From Microbacterium paraoxydans (GTDB lineage Bacteria > Actinomycetota > Actinomycetes > Actinomycetales > Microbacteriaceae), in assembly GCF_900105335.1 (NCBI RefSeq), contig NZ_LT629770.1:2790001-2854000 (forward strand): a stretch of 64,000 nucleotides of DNA, written 5' to 3'. A program made the position numbers and the translations under genes. This document shows positions 16,405-25,324 of this stretch, one piece after another; positions within the stretch are counted from its first letter, which is position 1; each line of letters starts with the position of its first letter. The notes beneath the pieces are model-generated. The model made no database searches. It saw nothing but the letters and a program-made list of their open reading frames with translations, and had not been told where the DNA came from.

Positions 16405-17214
16405 TCAGGGGGAGGTCTGCGCCGCACCCGCAGCCGGGATCAGCGCTCGCACCTCCTCGCTGGCGTCGGAGAGGATGACGATGTCCACGCGGCGGTTCTC
16501 CGCGAGTTGCTCGGGGGTGCTTCCGGCGGCCACCGGACGGGTGTCGCCGAAGCCGACGGACTTGAGGTGGGCCGGCGGCAGCCCGGCCGCTTCCACGAGG
16601 TAGCGCAGCACCTGGGTGGAGCGTCCGGCGGAGAGCTCCCAGTTGGTGGGGAACGGTGCGACCGATCCGCGGGCGTCGGCGTGCCCCTCCACGGAGATCT
16701 CGTTCGGGGCGGAGACGAGGACGGACCCCAGGGCGTCGAGCACCTGCGTCGCGGCCGGGCTGAGATCGGTGCTGTTGGTGGTGAAGAACGTCTCCGCGCT
16801 CACGAGCCCGATCGTCAGCCCGCGCTCGTCGATGGTGAACGTGACGTCGGTCTCCAGTCCGCGCTCGGCGAGGACCTGGCGCAACCGCTCGCGCAGCGCG
16901 GACAGCTCGTCGAACTCGCGCTCCGCCGCCTCCAGACCCGTGTCCGCGAAGTCCTCGCCCTCATCGTCGATGAGTTCCGGAGGTACGACCACGCCGCTGG
17001 TCACGTCGACGTCGTCCGAGGGCTCCTGCCCGAAACCCGTCGCGAGCGAGGCGCTGAGGGCCTCGAACTTCTCCTGGTCCACGGTCGACATCGCGAACAG
17101 CACGATGAACATGCACATGAGCACCGTCACCATGTCGAGGTACGACGCCATCCAGCGCTCGTCCGGTCCGCTGTGCTCGGACTCCTGGACACGGCGTCGG
17201 GTGCGCACGCTCAT
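16405..17214 (-). CDS. motB: Flagellar stator protein MotB
   Basis: 269 residues. A single N-terminal membrane helix (about 24-45) begins with ASYLDMVTVL; Asp27 is the ion-binding residue. The C-terminal OmpA-like peptidoglycan-binding domain (about 140-260) has FFTTNSTDLSPAA and the VEGHADARG motif. MotB anchors the stator to the cell wall and forms the ion channel with MotA. Its ATG overlaps the motA stop. Confidence 0.95.
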   Translation of the reverse strand: MSVRTRRRVQESEHSGPDERWMASYLDMVTVLMCMFIVLFAMSTVDQEKFEALSASLATGFGQEPSDDVDVTSGVVVPPELIDDEGEDFADTGLEAAEREFDELSALRERLRQVLAERGLETDVTFTIDERGLTIGLVSAETFFTTNSTDLSPAATQVLDALGSVLVSAPNEISVEGHADARGSVAPFPTNWELSAGRSTQVLRYLVEAAGLPPAHLKSVGFGDTRPVAAGSTPEQLAENRRVDIVILSDASEEVRALIPAAGAAQTSP

Positions 17215-18023
17215 GAGAAGAGGTCCTCGTGCGTCTCCGTCTCCGCGGGCTGCTCGCGCCGGCGGGAGCGGCCGGGGGAGCGGTCGGAGACGAGCGCGCT
17301 CAGACGTTCGCGGACGTGGGCGGGGGCGGCGCCAGCCTGGACGGCGAGCATGCCCTCCATCAGCACCGTCATGCGCTCCAGCTCCAGCTCACCGAGGCGC
17401 TGCAGCCGGCCGCCGATCGGCAGCCAGATGAAGTTCGCCGACAGCAGGCCCCACAGCGTCGCGACGAAGGCCGCGGCGATCATGGGTCCGAGGGTGTCCG
17501 GCTTGTCGAGCTTCTCCAGCACATGGGTGAGGCTGACCACGGTGCCGATGATGCCGACGGTGGGGGCGAATCCGCCGAGGGTCATGTAGAAGCGTGAGGC
17601 GGTGCGGTTCCGGGCGGCGGTCGAGGTGAGCTCGTCCTCGAGGAGCACCCGCAGATCCTCCGCGTCGGTGCCGTCGGCGATGCTCTGCAGGGCCTGCCGC
17701 AGGAACGGATCCTTCTCCTCGTCCAGACCCTGCTCCAGCGCGAGCAGGCCCTCGGAGCGCGCCTTCTCCGCATAGCCGACCACGGTGTCGATCGTGCTCT
17801 GGGCGGTGCGTCGCTCGCCGCGGAAAGCGCGCGGGAGGGACTTCACGGCGTGCAGGGCGTCGCGCAGCGTGCCGCTGGCGAGGCCGACCGCGATCGTGGC
17901 GCCGAAGACGAGCACCATCGGCGCGGGCAGCAGGAGCGACCCGACCGTCGCGCCCTCCAGGTTGATCATGGCGATCAGGGCGCCGAACGCGAGGACGAGC
18001 CCGAGGATGAGGGACGGATCCAT
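17211..18023 (-). CDS. motA: Flagellar stator protein MotA
   Basis: 270 residues, ATG 18023 sharing one base with the flbD stop (TGATG). Four membrane helices in the usual two-plus-two arrangement around a cytoplasmic loop (about 60-145). The conserved GGFAPTVGIIGTVVSL of helix 3 and the TLWGLLSANFIWLPI region of helix 4 are present. Works with MotB to convert ion flow to torque against FliG. Confidence 0.95.
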   Translation of the reverse strand: MDPSLILGLVLAFGALIAMINLEGATVGSLLLPAPMVLVFGATIAVGLASGTLRDALHAVKSLPRAFRGERRTAQSTIDTVVGYAEKARSEGLLALEQGLDEEKDPFLRQALQSIADGTDAEDLRVLLEDELTSTAARNRTASRFYMTLGGFAPTVGIIGTVVSLTHVLEKLDKPDTLGPMIAAAFVATLWGLLSANFIWLPIGGRLQRLGELELERMTVLMEGMLAVQAGAAPAHVRERLSALVSDRSPGRSRRREQPAETETHEDLFS

Positions 18024-18277
18024 CAGGAATCTCCCCCTGCGACGGGAGTGGCGGGTCGGGTGTCCTCGATGCCGGCGGCGACCAGCGCGGCCGCGGTCGC
18101 GAGGACGCCGGCGCGGAAGCGGGTGATGCGGGCGATCACGTCGTCCATCGTCTCGGTGACGACGAAGGTCGCGCCGTCGACCATCATGATCGTCGTGTCG
18201 GGCGTGGCCTGGACACGTTCGATCAGGTCGGGGTTCACCGCGAACCGGGAACGGTTCAGGCGCGTGAGGACGATCAT
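18023..18277 (-). CDS. flbD: FlbD-family flagellar protein
   Basis: 84 residues from ATG 18277; ATG 18286 would add three residues, but the family starts as MIxLTRLN and a GGATGGAG ribosome binding site lies just before 18277. Small cytoplasmic FlbD/FlbD-like proteins are common next to motA in Gram-positive and spirochaete flagellar operons; the biochemical role is poorly known (this is not the Caulobacter regulator FlbD). First gene of the operon that ends with csrA; a sigma-28-type promoter lies upstream. Confidence 0.85.
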   Translation of the reverse strand: MIVLTRLNRSRFAVNPDLIERVQATPDTTIMMVDGATFVVTETMDDVIARITRFRAGVLATAAALVAAGIEDTRPATPVAGGDS

Positions 18278-18352
18278 GGGCTCCATCCTGGAAAAAGCTC
18301 GCCCCGCCCGAGAGCGGGGAACCGACGGCCCGTCCTGGGCTGTCGGAGAGGA

Positions 18353-18380
18353 CTGTCGGCCGGGCGCTGCGCCGCGTTAG
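18353..18380 (-). promoter_or_regulatory. Sigma-28-type promoter P2 for the flbD-csrA operon
   Basis: Minus strand: CTAACG from 18380 and GCCGACAG ending at 18353, with 16 bases between CTAA and GCCGACAG. Expected transcript start near 18346, about 70 bases before flbD. Confidence 0.7.
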
Positions 18381-18408
18381 CGCGGGGTCGGGACCAGGTG
18401 GGATCTTT

Positions 18409-18436
18409 CTCACGGCGGGCGCGTCGTCGCCGATAG
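18409..18436 (+). promoter_or_regulatory. Sigma-28-type promoter P6 for the M23 peptidase gene
   Basis: CTCACG at 18409-18414 and GCCGATAG at 18429-18436, with the same 16-base spacing; one mismatch in the -35 core. Divergent from P2. Expected transcript start near 18443, about 38 bases before the GTG at 18481. Confidence 0.55.
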
Positions 18437-18480
18437 AGACCAGGGGCGGGGGACGATGAGCAGCGGGCGAAGGGAGCCTT

Positions 18481-19872
18481 GTGCGGGATCGGAACGTGGA
18501 GAAGGCCGCGGCGACGGCGGCCGAGGAGTGCGGCTGCGCGCCGACCGCTGCCGAGCGCGGCGCACTGTGGAACCAGCCGGTGAGCCGGCGCCATGCCTTC
18601 GGGATCGGCGCGCTGGGAGTGGTCGCGCTCGCTGCCTTCGGCGTCGGTTCGGGCGTCACCGCCGCGCACGCCGCGTCCTACCCGAGCTGGGACGACGTCC
18701 AGCGGGCGAAGAGCAACGAGGCGGCCAAGGCCGGCGAAGTCACCCGTATCCAGGGGCTGATCCAGTCGCTCGAGCGCAAGGTCGCCGAGACGCAGGCGGC
18801 CGCGCAGGTCGCGTCGGATGAGTTCTATGAGGCGCAGCAGGCGTACTTCGCGGCGATCACGGAGGCGGAGACGCTGCAGGCTCAGGCCGATGAGCAGGCG
18901 GCGCTCGCCGACGAGACCGCGAAGAAGGCCGGTCAGATCGCCGCCCAGCTCTATCGCAGCGGCGGGGACGACACCGCCCTGGAGCTGTTCTTCGCGGGGT
19001 CGGGTGCCAACGCCGACGAGCTGCTGTCGCGCCTCGGCACGATGAACAAATTCCTCGAGTACAACCAGACGACCTACGACAACGCCGTCTCGGCGCGCGA
19101 CACCGCCCAGGCGCTGACCGCTCAGGCCGACGTCGCCCGGGACGAGCGTGACCGCCTGCAGCAGGTCGCCGAGCAGAAGATGGTCGCGGCGCAGCAGGCG
19201 GCGGACGCCGCGCAGGCGGCGCTCGACGAGCAGGCGGCGAACCTCGAGACCCTCAAGGCCCAGCTGGCCGCGCTCAAGGACACCACGACGAAGACGGTCG
19301 CGGGGTACCAGGCGGGCGTCGAGAAGCGCCGACGGGAAGAGGAAGCCCGCCGCAAGCGCGAGGCCGCTGCGGCGGCCGCGGCTGCCGCAGCGGCCGGCCG
19401 GGGGACGAGCGGCGGCGGTGGTGGCGGTGGCGGTGGCGGCGGCTCAGCGGGCAGCGGCGGATGGGTACGTCCGCACGGCGGAGCACGCAGCTCGAGCTAC
19501 GGCCCGCGCACCCCCATCTGCGGTCCTCAGGGATGTTCGTCGAGCTTCCATTACGGTGCGGATCTCGCCAACGGCTGTGGTGCCGCCATCTACGCCGCCA
19601 ACTCCGGCACGGTCGACTACGCGGGACCGAACGGGAACTACGGCAACTACATCCGCATCCAGCACGGCGGCGGCATCAGCACCGGGTACGCCCACATCAA
19701 GCCGGGCGGCATCAACGTGCGCAGCGGCCAGTGGGTGCGGGCGGGTCAGGTCATCGCGTATGCCGGCGATACCGGCCGTTCGTTCGGCTGCCACCTGCAT
19801 TTCGAGGTCTACATCAACGGCGGGTACACGAACCCCGTGCGCTTCATGGAGCAGCGCGGCATCTACGTCTGA
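18481..19872 (+). CDS. Secreted M23-family peptidoglycan endopeptidase with coiled coil
   Basis: 463 residues, GTG start preceded by GAAGGGA. A signal region (about 36-62) begins with a twin arginine (SRRHAFGIG), so Tat export is possible. Then a long Ala/Glu/Gln-rich coiled coil (about 66-290), an Ala tract, a run of eleven glycines and a LytM/M23 domain (about 355-460) with the zinc ligand motifs HYGADL and HLHFEV intact. The shape resembles EnvC/RipA-type wall hydrolases. It is the only plus-strand gene among the flgE and motAB operons and has a sigma-28-type promoter, so I infer that it opens peptidoglycan for the flagellar rod; no FlgJ-type muramidase is present. Confidence 0.85.
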   Translation: MRDRNVEKAAATAAEECGCAPTAAERGALWNQPVSRRHAFGIGALGVVALAAFGVGSGVTAAHAASYPSWDDVQRAKSNEAAKAGEVTRIQGLIQSLERKVAETQAAAQVASDEFYEAQQAYFAAITEAETLQAQADEQAALADETAKKAGQIAAQLYRSGGDDTALELFFAGSGANADELLSRLGTMNKFLEYNQTTYDNAVSARDTAQALTAQADVARDERDRLQQVAEQKMVAAQQAADAAQAALDEQAANLETLKAQLAALKDTTTKTVAGYQAGVEKRRREEEARRKREAAAAAAAAAAAGRGTSGGGGGGGGGGGSAGSGGWVRPHGGARSSSYGPRTPICGPQGCSSSFHYGADLANGCGAAIYAANSGTVDYAGPNGNYGNYIRIQHGGGISTGYAHIKPGGINVRSGQWVRAGQVIAYAGDTGRSFGCHLHFEVYINGGYTNPVRFMEQRGIYV

Positions 19873-19897
19873 CCCTGCCGAAACCCCGGTTACGCGC

Positions 19898-19937
19898 CGA
19901 GGCCCCGCCGTATCCACGTGAATACGGCGGGGCCTCG
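19898..19937. terminator. Bidirectional terminator between the M23 gene and flgE
   Basis: Perfect 16-bp inverted repeat (19898-19913 with 19922-19937), 8-base loop, in the 94-base gap between two convergent genes. Serves the M23 gene and the end of the flgB-flgE operon. Confidence 0.85.
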
Positions 19938-19966
19938 ACGCGAAGACGGGGTCTCGCGGGAAGGGC

Positions 19967-21127
19967 TCAGCGCTTGAGGTTCGTGAGCTCCTGCAGAACC
20001 TCGTCGCTCGTGGTGATGATGCGGGCGTTCGCCTGGAAGCCGCGCTGAGCGACGATGAGGTTGGTGAACTCCTGCGAGAGGTCGACGTTCGACATCTCGA
20101 GTGCGCCACTGATGATGCCCCCGAGACCGCCGGTGCCGGGCTGTCCGAGCTCGGCCTGACCGGAGTTGCCGCTCGGACGGAACTGTGAGGAGCCGACCTT
20201 CTCCAGGCCCCCGGGGTTCACGAACCCGGCCAGCGCGATGCGGGCCAGCACCTGGGTGTCGCCGTTGCTGAATGTGCCGACGAGGCTGCCGTCGTTGGTC
20301 AGCGCGTAGGAGCTCAGCGTGCCGGCCGGCTTGCCGTTCTGCTCCTTGATCGCGATGTCGCTGACGTCGGCGAAGCCGGTCACACCGGACAGGTCGACGG
20401 TGACGCCGCCCGACACGATGCTGCCGGCGCCGTTCTGCACGCCGTCGGTGAAGGTCAGTGCGGTGCTCGCACCCGCCCCGTCGGTGACGTCCCACCCGGT
20501 CGCGCTGCGCGTGAACGTCAGGCGCAGGGTGGACGCGGAGCCGTCGGCGCCGTACGTCTTGATGTCGCGCACGAGCGTCTCGCCGACCGCGGCGCCGGAG
20601 GGCAGGTTGCCGGTGGCCCGTGCCGTGGTGGTGGCGGCGGCCGGGCTGAGGGCGCCCACGGGGAGGGTGATGTCGCCGATGCCCTGACCGGGGACGATGG
20701 CCCCGTTGCGGGCGGTCCAGCCCTGGACGAGGGCCCCGCCGGCGCCGACGAGACGACCGCTCGCATCGAAGGTGAAGCCGCCGTTGCGGGTGTAGAGGGT
20801 CTCGCCGCCGGAGCGGACGACGAAGAAGCCGTCGCCCGAGATCATCAGGTCGGTGGGCACGCCGGTCGGCTGCGGGGCGCCTCCGGCGAAGTTGGTGCTG
20901 ATGCCGGCGACCTGCACACCCAGCCCGACCTGGGCGGGGTTCTGTCCGCCGGTCGCCTGCTGCGGCAGCATCGAGTTGCGCAGGAGCTGCGAGAGGGAGT
21001 CCTGGAACTGCACGGAGGACGCCTTGAAGCCGGTCGTGTTGACGTTGGCGATGTTGTTGCCCGTGACGTCGAGCATGGTCTGGTGCGAGCGGAGTCCGGA
21101 GATTCCGGAGAACAGCGAACGGAGCAT
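19967..21127 (-). CDS. flgE: Flagellar hook protein FlgE
   Basis: 386 residues. N-terminal rod/hook motif MLDVTGNNIANVNTTGFK; central variable hook domain; C-terminal EMSNVDLSQEFTNLIVAQRGFQANARIITTSDE, conserved among FlgE/FlgF/FlgG. Located after flgD and fliK, as in other Gram-positive loci. No separate flgF or flgG was found in the window, so a distal-rod role for this or an outside gene should be kept in mind. Ribosome binding site GAAAGG before ATG 21127. Last gene of the flgB operon. Confidence 0.9.
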   Translation of the reverse strand: MLRSLFSGISGLRSHQTMLDVTGNNIANVNTTGFKASSVQFQDSLSQLLRNSMLPQQATGGQNPAQVGLGVQVAGISTNFAGGAPQPTGVPTDLMISGDGFFVVRSGGETLYTRNGGFTFDASGRLVGAGGALVQGWTARNGAIVPGQGIGDITLPVGALSPAAATTTARATGNLPSGAAVGETLVRDIKTYGADGSASTLRLTFTRSATGWDVTDGAGASTALTFTDGVQNGAGSIVSGGVTVDLSGVTGFADVSDIAIKEQNGKPAGTLSSYALTNDGSLVGTFSNGDTQVLARIALAGFVNPGGLEKVGSSQFRPSGNSGQAELGQPGTGGLGGIISGALEMSNVDLSQEFTNLIVAQRGFQANARIITTSDEVLQELTNLKR

Positions 21128-21152
21128 GGTGGTGCCTTTCTGGGGAGCGGGG

Positions 21153-21611
21153 TCAGGCAGCGGTGCCGGGGACGAGGGAGACGCCGGAGACGGCGTCGAG
21201 GGGGATCGACTTCTCGCCGATGGTCACGGTGGGGATGGCTCCCGCATACGAGACCGCGGTGACGATGCCCTTCTGGGTGATGCCGTCGGCGTCGACGTAC
21301 TGGGCCTCCTGCCCGAGGAGGGCGGCGGCGGTCTGCCGCATGCTGAGGGCGAAGCTCTCGGTGCTCGTCGAGGCGAGCGCCGTCAGCTGCTCCATGGATG
21401 CCAGCTGCGTGGTCTGCGAGATCATCTCGTTGGTGTTCATCGGCGAGCTCGGATCCTGGTTGGTGAGCTGGGTCACGAGCAGCTTGAGGAACACCTCGGA
21501 GTCGAGGGTCTTCTTGCGCTCGGTCGCCGGCGTCGTGCTGCCGGTCTGCACACCGGACGTCGGCGTGGCACCCGGGGGCAGGGTGCCGGTGATGGAGTCG
21601 ACCGTGGTCAT
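21153..21611 (-). CDS. flgD: Flagellar hook assembly protein FlgD
   Basis: 152 residues. The conserved N-terminal part has DSEVFLKLLVTQLTNQDPSSPM and MISQTTQLASMEQL; the C-terminal Ig-like/Tudor part is short, as in Bacillus-type FlgD. It caps the growing hook. Lies between fliK (14-base gap) and flgE (25-base gap). Confidence 0.93.
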   Translation of the reverse strand: MTTVDSITGTLPPGATPTSGVQTGSTTPATERKKTLDSEVFLKLLVTQLTNQDPSSPMNTNEMISQTTQLASMEQLTALASTSTESFALSMRQTAAALLGQEAQYVDADGITQKGIVTAVSYAGAIPTVTIGEKSIPLDAVSGVSLVPGTAA

Positions 21612-21625
21612 GGAGTCCTCTCTGG

Positions 21626-23011
21626 TCAGGCGTAGACGTCGATGCCGCCGGTGGGCGCGGCGGGCGGTGCGGGCGGGGGCGGGGATGCGGCCGGCGCCGA
21701 GGTCGGGGGACGCGGGACGGGCTGCGGGCGCGGGGTGTCCTGGTCACCGTTCCCGGTCTGGCCGTGCGTCGTCGCGCCGTGCTGGGGCGAGGAGGACGAG
21801 CCGTCCCCGGTGCTGAGGCTGAGGGTGGCGTGCGGCGCGGCGACCGCGAGGTCCCGGCGGAGATCGACGAGGAGAGCGCGGAGGGCGTCCCTGCCGATCT
21901 CGCTCGGGGCCTGCAGCTCGATGCGGAGGGTGGAGCCGGCGATGTGGGCCCGTACGGTGACGGGACCGAGGTTATCCGGCGAGACGGTGAGCGTGATCCG
22001 GTGGTCGCCGTCGGGGGCTTGGGCCAAGGACAGCACCGGGGCCGCCACCTGGGGGAGCAGGGCCGGGCGGACCGGCGCGGGGACGGTGCTCGGCGGCGCG
22101 ACGGGGGCGGTGGCCGTGGCGGCGACCGGGCTCGGCGTGGTGGCGGACCCGGCCGCGACCGGGTCGATGCTCGTCGGGCCCGCCGGCGCGGCGGTGACCG
22201 GCGCCGGGGGCGAGGGTGTCGGGGGCTGGGAGGAGGTCTCGGGGACGGTCGTGGCCTCGGTCGGGGGTTCGAGCGTGGCCGTCGCTCCGTCCGGCGCCGG
22301 GCCGGCGAGGCGGGACATCCGGCCTTCCGACCCCGTGCTCGTCCCGCCGTCGGCGCCGGCGCGCGCACCCGCCGCTGCGTCGACGGACGAGGCGGGCGGG
22401 GACGGCACGACCGCTTCGATCGTCGGAGGCGCCGTCGTCGGGGCCGACGACGGGAGAGCGGCTGCCGACCGGACCGCTCCGGCCTCGATCGGTGCGGCGT
22501 CCGGCGCCCTGTCGGCCGCCGCGGGCACCGCATCCGCACGAGGAGACGTCGCCGCAGGGGCGGCCGCGTCGATGGCGGGCAGGGTGGGCGCGTTGCTGGC
22601 GGGCAGTGCGAGCGCGTCGATGCCGGGGCCGGCCGGACCCGCGGGAGACGGAGGAGCCGGGGCGTCCTCTCCGTGCGGCGGCGTCGGGACCGCGGTCGAG
22701 TCGGCGTCCGACGGAGCGACAGGCAGCACCGCTGGCGGAGCGATCGCGGACCCGGAGGACGACGGGGCGGCGAGCGGAGGCGGCGTGGCGATGGCACCGT
22801 CGGCGGGAACGGCTGCCGTGGTGCCGTCGCTGCCGCTGGCGGCGTCGGCCGCGGTCCCCTCGGGCGACTCGGGGCCGGCCGGCTCCGTCTCCCGCGCGGC
22901 ATCACGCACGGCATCGGCGAACGTGGCGGCTCCGGGGGCGCCGCGGGGCACCGGGGCTGTGGGGCGCACGGGGCGCACGTCCAGAGCCGCGAGGAGGTCG
23001 AGGGCGGTCAT
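21626..23011 (-). CDS. fliK: Flagellar hook-length control protein FliK
   Basis: 461 residues, ATG overlapping the fliJ stop (ATGA). Residues about 15-330 are low-complexity Ala/Pro/Ser/Thr sequence, the flexible ruler portion. The C-terminal Flg_hook domain (about 340-430) is recognisable from ITLTVSPDNLGPVTVRAHI and the following LRIELQAPSEIGRDAL, the substrate-specificity-switch part that acts on FlhB. Assignment rests on that domain and the fliJ-fliK-flgD order. Confidence 0.88.
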   Translation of the reverse strand: MTALDLLAALDVRPVRPTAPVPRGAPGAATFADAVRDAARETEPAGPESPEGTAADAASGSDGTTAAVPADGAIATPPPLAAPSSSGSAIAPPAVLPVAPSDADSTAVPTPPHGEDAPAPPSPAGPAGPGIDALALPASNAPTLPAIDAAAPAATSPRADAVPAAADRAPDAAPIEAGAVRSAAALPSSAPTTAPPTIEAVVPSPPASSVDAAAGARAGADGGTSTGSEGRMSRLAGPAPDGATATLEPPTEATTVPETSSQPPTPSPPAPVTAAPAGPTSIDPVAAGSATTPSPVAATATAPVAPPSTVPAPVRPALLPQVAAPVLSLAQAPDGDHRITLTVSPDNLGPVTVRAHIAGSTLRIELQAPSEIGRDALRALLVDLRRDLAVAAPHATLSLSTGDGSSSSPQHGATTHGQTGNGDQDTPRPQPVPRPPTSAPAASPPPPAPPAAPTGGIDVYA

Positions 23012-23430
23012 GCCGGGTTCTCCGTCCGCGATCGGGAGGCGATCTCGTCCAGTTCCGCCTGCTCTGCGCGCAGGTCTGCCGTCCGCACTGCTTCCGCGTG
23101 GTCGTCGGCGAGCCGTTCGAGTCCGCGGAGAGTGCGCCGGGCGTCGGCGTGCGCGGACCGCGCCTCGGCGACCGTCTCCTGTTGGAGGTCGGCGAGCGCC
23201 GTGAGATCGGCGAGCAGGGCGCGACCGGAGACGCGGGCTGCGGCGAGCGCGGCGAGCGCACGCACGTCCACGGCCTCCGTATCGGTGCCGGCCAGATGCG
23301 CGCGCAGGACCCGGTCCCTGGCTTCGGTGTGCTGCGCGTCGATGACCGCGCGCGACAGGCGCTGCGCCGCCGCGCGTTCCTGGATCTCCCGCACCCGCAG
23401 GAGACCGGCGAGGGAGAACCCTCTGCTCAT
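23008..23430 (-). CDS. fliJ: Flagellar export protein FliJ
   Basis: 140 residues, almost wholly alpha-helical coiled coil, starting FSLAGLLRVREIQE like other FliJ proteins. FliJ is the stalk of the FliI ATPase and links it to FlhA. Overall identity to known FliJ will be low; position between fliI and fliK, size and predicted coiled coil support the call. ATG overlaps the fliI stop. Confidence 0.88.
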   Translation of the reverse strand: MSRGFSLAGLLRVREIQERAAAQRLSRAVIDAQHTEARDRVLRAHLAGTDTEAVDVRALAALAAARVSGRALLADLTALADLQQETVAEARSAHADARRTLRGLERLADDHAEAVRTADLRAEQAELDEIASRSRTENPA

Positions 23431-24719
23431 GACACCCCCTCGAAGGCGGAGACCAGGCTTTCCAGCCGCATCCAGGACTCCTCGATCGGACTCGTCTCGT
23501 CGAGCGGCTGGGTGAGGAACGCCGAGATGACGCGCTCGTGCGCGATCGCCGCGTCGATGCGGGCGTCGGCACCGGCGTGGTAGGCGCCGATGTCGATGAG
23601 ATCGTTCGCCCGGCGTCGCGCCGCGAGCACCGCACGGAGGGTGGCGGCGTGGTCGCGGCGCTCCCGGCTCGTGACCTTGCCGGCCACGCGGGAGACGGAT
23701 CCGAGGACGTCGATCGCGGGGTGATGACCGGCGAGCGCGAGGGCGCGATCCAGCACGACGTGACCGTCGAGGATCGAGCGGACCGTGTCGGCGATGGGCT
23801 CGTTGTGGTCGTCGCCGTCGACGAGCACGGTGTAGATGCCGGTGATGGAGCCGGCGCGGTCGGTGCCGGCGCGCTCCAGCAGCCCGGCGAGGAGGGAGAA
23901 GGTGGAGGGCGGGTAGCCGCGGGTGGCCGGCGGCTCGCCTGCGGAGAGCCCGATCTCGCGCTGGGCCATCGCGACCCTGGTCAGCGAGTCCATCATGAGG
24001 ATGGCGTGTGCGCCCTCGTCACGGAAGGCCTCCGCGATGCGGGTGGCGGTGAAGGCGGCGCGGATGCGGGCCATCGCCGGTTGATCCGAGGTGGAGACGA
24101 CGACGACGGAGCGCGCGAGTCCCTCCGGGCCCAGGTCGTCCTCGATGAACTCGCGCACCTCGCGGCCGCGCTCGCCGACGAGGGCGATGACGGTGACCTC
24201 GGCTTCGGTGCCGCGGGCGATCATCGACAGCAGCGACGACTTCCCGACCCCGGATCCCGCGAACAGGCCGACGCGCTGTCCGCGGCCGACGCTGACCAGC
24301 GTGTCGAGCGCACGCACGCCGAGGGGGAGCGGGGTGTCGATGCGGTCGCGCTCCATGATCGAAGGCGTGTCGTGGTCCAGGCTCACGTGCGGCGCTGCGA
24401 GGGGGCCCTTGCCGTCGATGGGGCGTCCGAGACCGTCCAGGACCCGGCCGAGCAACGCGGATCCGGTGGGAACCCGAACCGGGCCGCCACGGCCTCGAAC
24501 CGGGGCGCCGACGGTGAGCCCGGCGACCGGGGCGAGGGGCATGCACCGCAGGCCGTCCTCGCCCGTGGCCACGACCTCGGCGTCGATGCCGTCGAGTGTC
24601 AGCACGTCCCCGACGGCGCCGTCGAGGCCCCGGACCTGCACGCTGAGACCGCGCACCTGCGAGACCTCGCCGATCCGTTCCGGACGCGCCGCCTCGAGCA
24701 CGGCGGCCCAGGAGCTCAC
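23427..24719 (-). CDS. fliI: Flagellum-specific ATPase FliI
   Basis: 430 residues, GTG start overlapping the fliH stop. F1-beta-like ATPase: Walker A GLFAGSGVGKSSLLSM, the GERGREVREFIEDDLG region, Walker B AILMMDSLTRVAMAQREIG, and the GEPPATRGYPPSTFSLL motif typical of type III export ATPases. Energises chaperone release and substrate entry at the export gate with FliH and FliJ. Confidence 0.97.
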   Translation of the reverse strand: MSSWAAVLEAARPERIGEVSQVRGLSVQVRGLDGAVGDVLTLDGIDAEVVATGEDGLRCMPLAPVAGLTVGAPVRGRGGPVRVPTGSALLGRVLDGLGRPIDGKGPLAAPHVSLDHDTPSIMERDRIDTPLPLGVRALDTLVSVGRGQRVGLFAGSGVGKSSLLSMIARGTEAEVTVIALVGERGREVREFIEDDLGPEGLARSVVVVSTSDQPAMARIRAAFTATRIAEAFRDEGAHAILMMDSLTRVAMAQREIGLSAGEPPATRGYPPSTFSLLAGLLERAGTDRAGSITGIYTVLVDGDDHNEPIADTVRSILDGHVVLDRALALAGHHPAIDVLGSVSRVAGKVTSRERRDHAATLRAVLAARRRANDLIDIGAYHAGADARIDAAIAHERVISAFLTQPLDETSPIEESWMRLESLVSAFEGVS

Positions 24720-25324
24720 GGCGCGCCTTCCCGGACAGCGCGGCGCGCGCGGGCGAGGGCCGTCCCGACCCTGGCGTCGATCAGGCCGTGCTCCAGCTCG
24801 GCCACGGCGTCGCCGCGGGCGAGGGTGTCGTCGGCCACCAGTGCCATCTCGGAGATGCCCTCTCCTGCCTCCTCGGCGAGGATGCGGAGGTCTTCCGGGT
24901 GCACGCGGAGACGCCGTACGGCGGCTGCATCGGTCGCGCTCAGGGCGCGGCGAGCCGCGGCGGCCGCAGACGATCCTGCGTCGCCCAGTTCGGCCGCGAG
25001 GATGAGCTCCGCGAGGTCGATCGCGTGCGAGAGCACCTGCGCGGTCGCGGCGGACTCCAGCGCGGTCGCTCGGGCGGTCAGGGACCGGGCCGCGGCGTGC
25101 AGCGCGGCGACGGCGGCCGAGACGTCCTCGGCCCGGCTGCGCTCCCGCTCCGCCTGCGCGGCCTCGGCCTCTCGTCGAGCAGCTTCGGCATCGGCCACCC
25201 CCGCCCGGAAGCCGGCGGCGTGCCCCTCCGCGTACCCGCGGCGGCGCGCACGCTCCTGCTCGGCCCGGTGGTCGGATCCGCCGAGTCGCGGGAACGCGGC
25301 GGGCGCGAACGCGTCAGTAGACAT
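24716..25324 (-). CDS. fliH: Flagellar assembly protein FliH
   Basis: 202 residues. Begins inside the end of fliG (11-base overlap). The Glu/Ala/Arg-rich helix with RGYAEGHAAGFRAGVADAEAA contains the AxxxG repeats typical of FliH; the C-terminal domain (about 110-195) matches the FliH/YscL fold. FliH regulates FliI and tethers it to the C-ring. Sequence conservation in this family is low; context makes it secure. Confidence 0.88.
   Translation of the reverse strand: MSTDAFAPAAFPRLGGSDHRAEQERARRRGYAEGHAAGFRAGVADAEAARREAEAAQAERERSRAEDVSAAVAALHAAARSLTARATALESAATAQVLSHAIDLAELILAAELGDAGSSAAAAARRALSATDAAAVRRLRVHPEDLRILAEEAGEGISEMALVADDTLARGDAVAELEHGLIDARVGTALARARRAVREGAP

Noticed and set aside
19402..19440. 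Glycine-codon repeat in the M23 peptidase gene as a tandem repeat or phase-variation site
   Set aside because: The GGC/GGT/GGG mix is a coding linker of eleven glycines without a uniform repeat unit; slippage is possible but not indicated.
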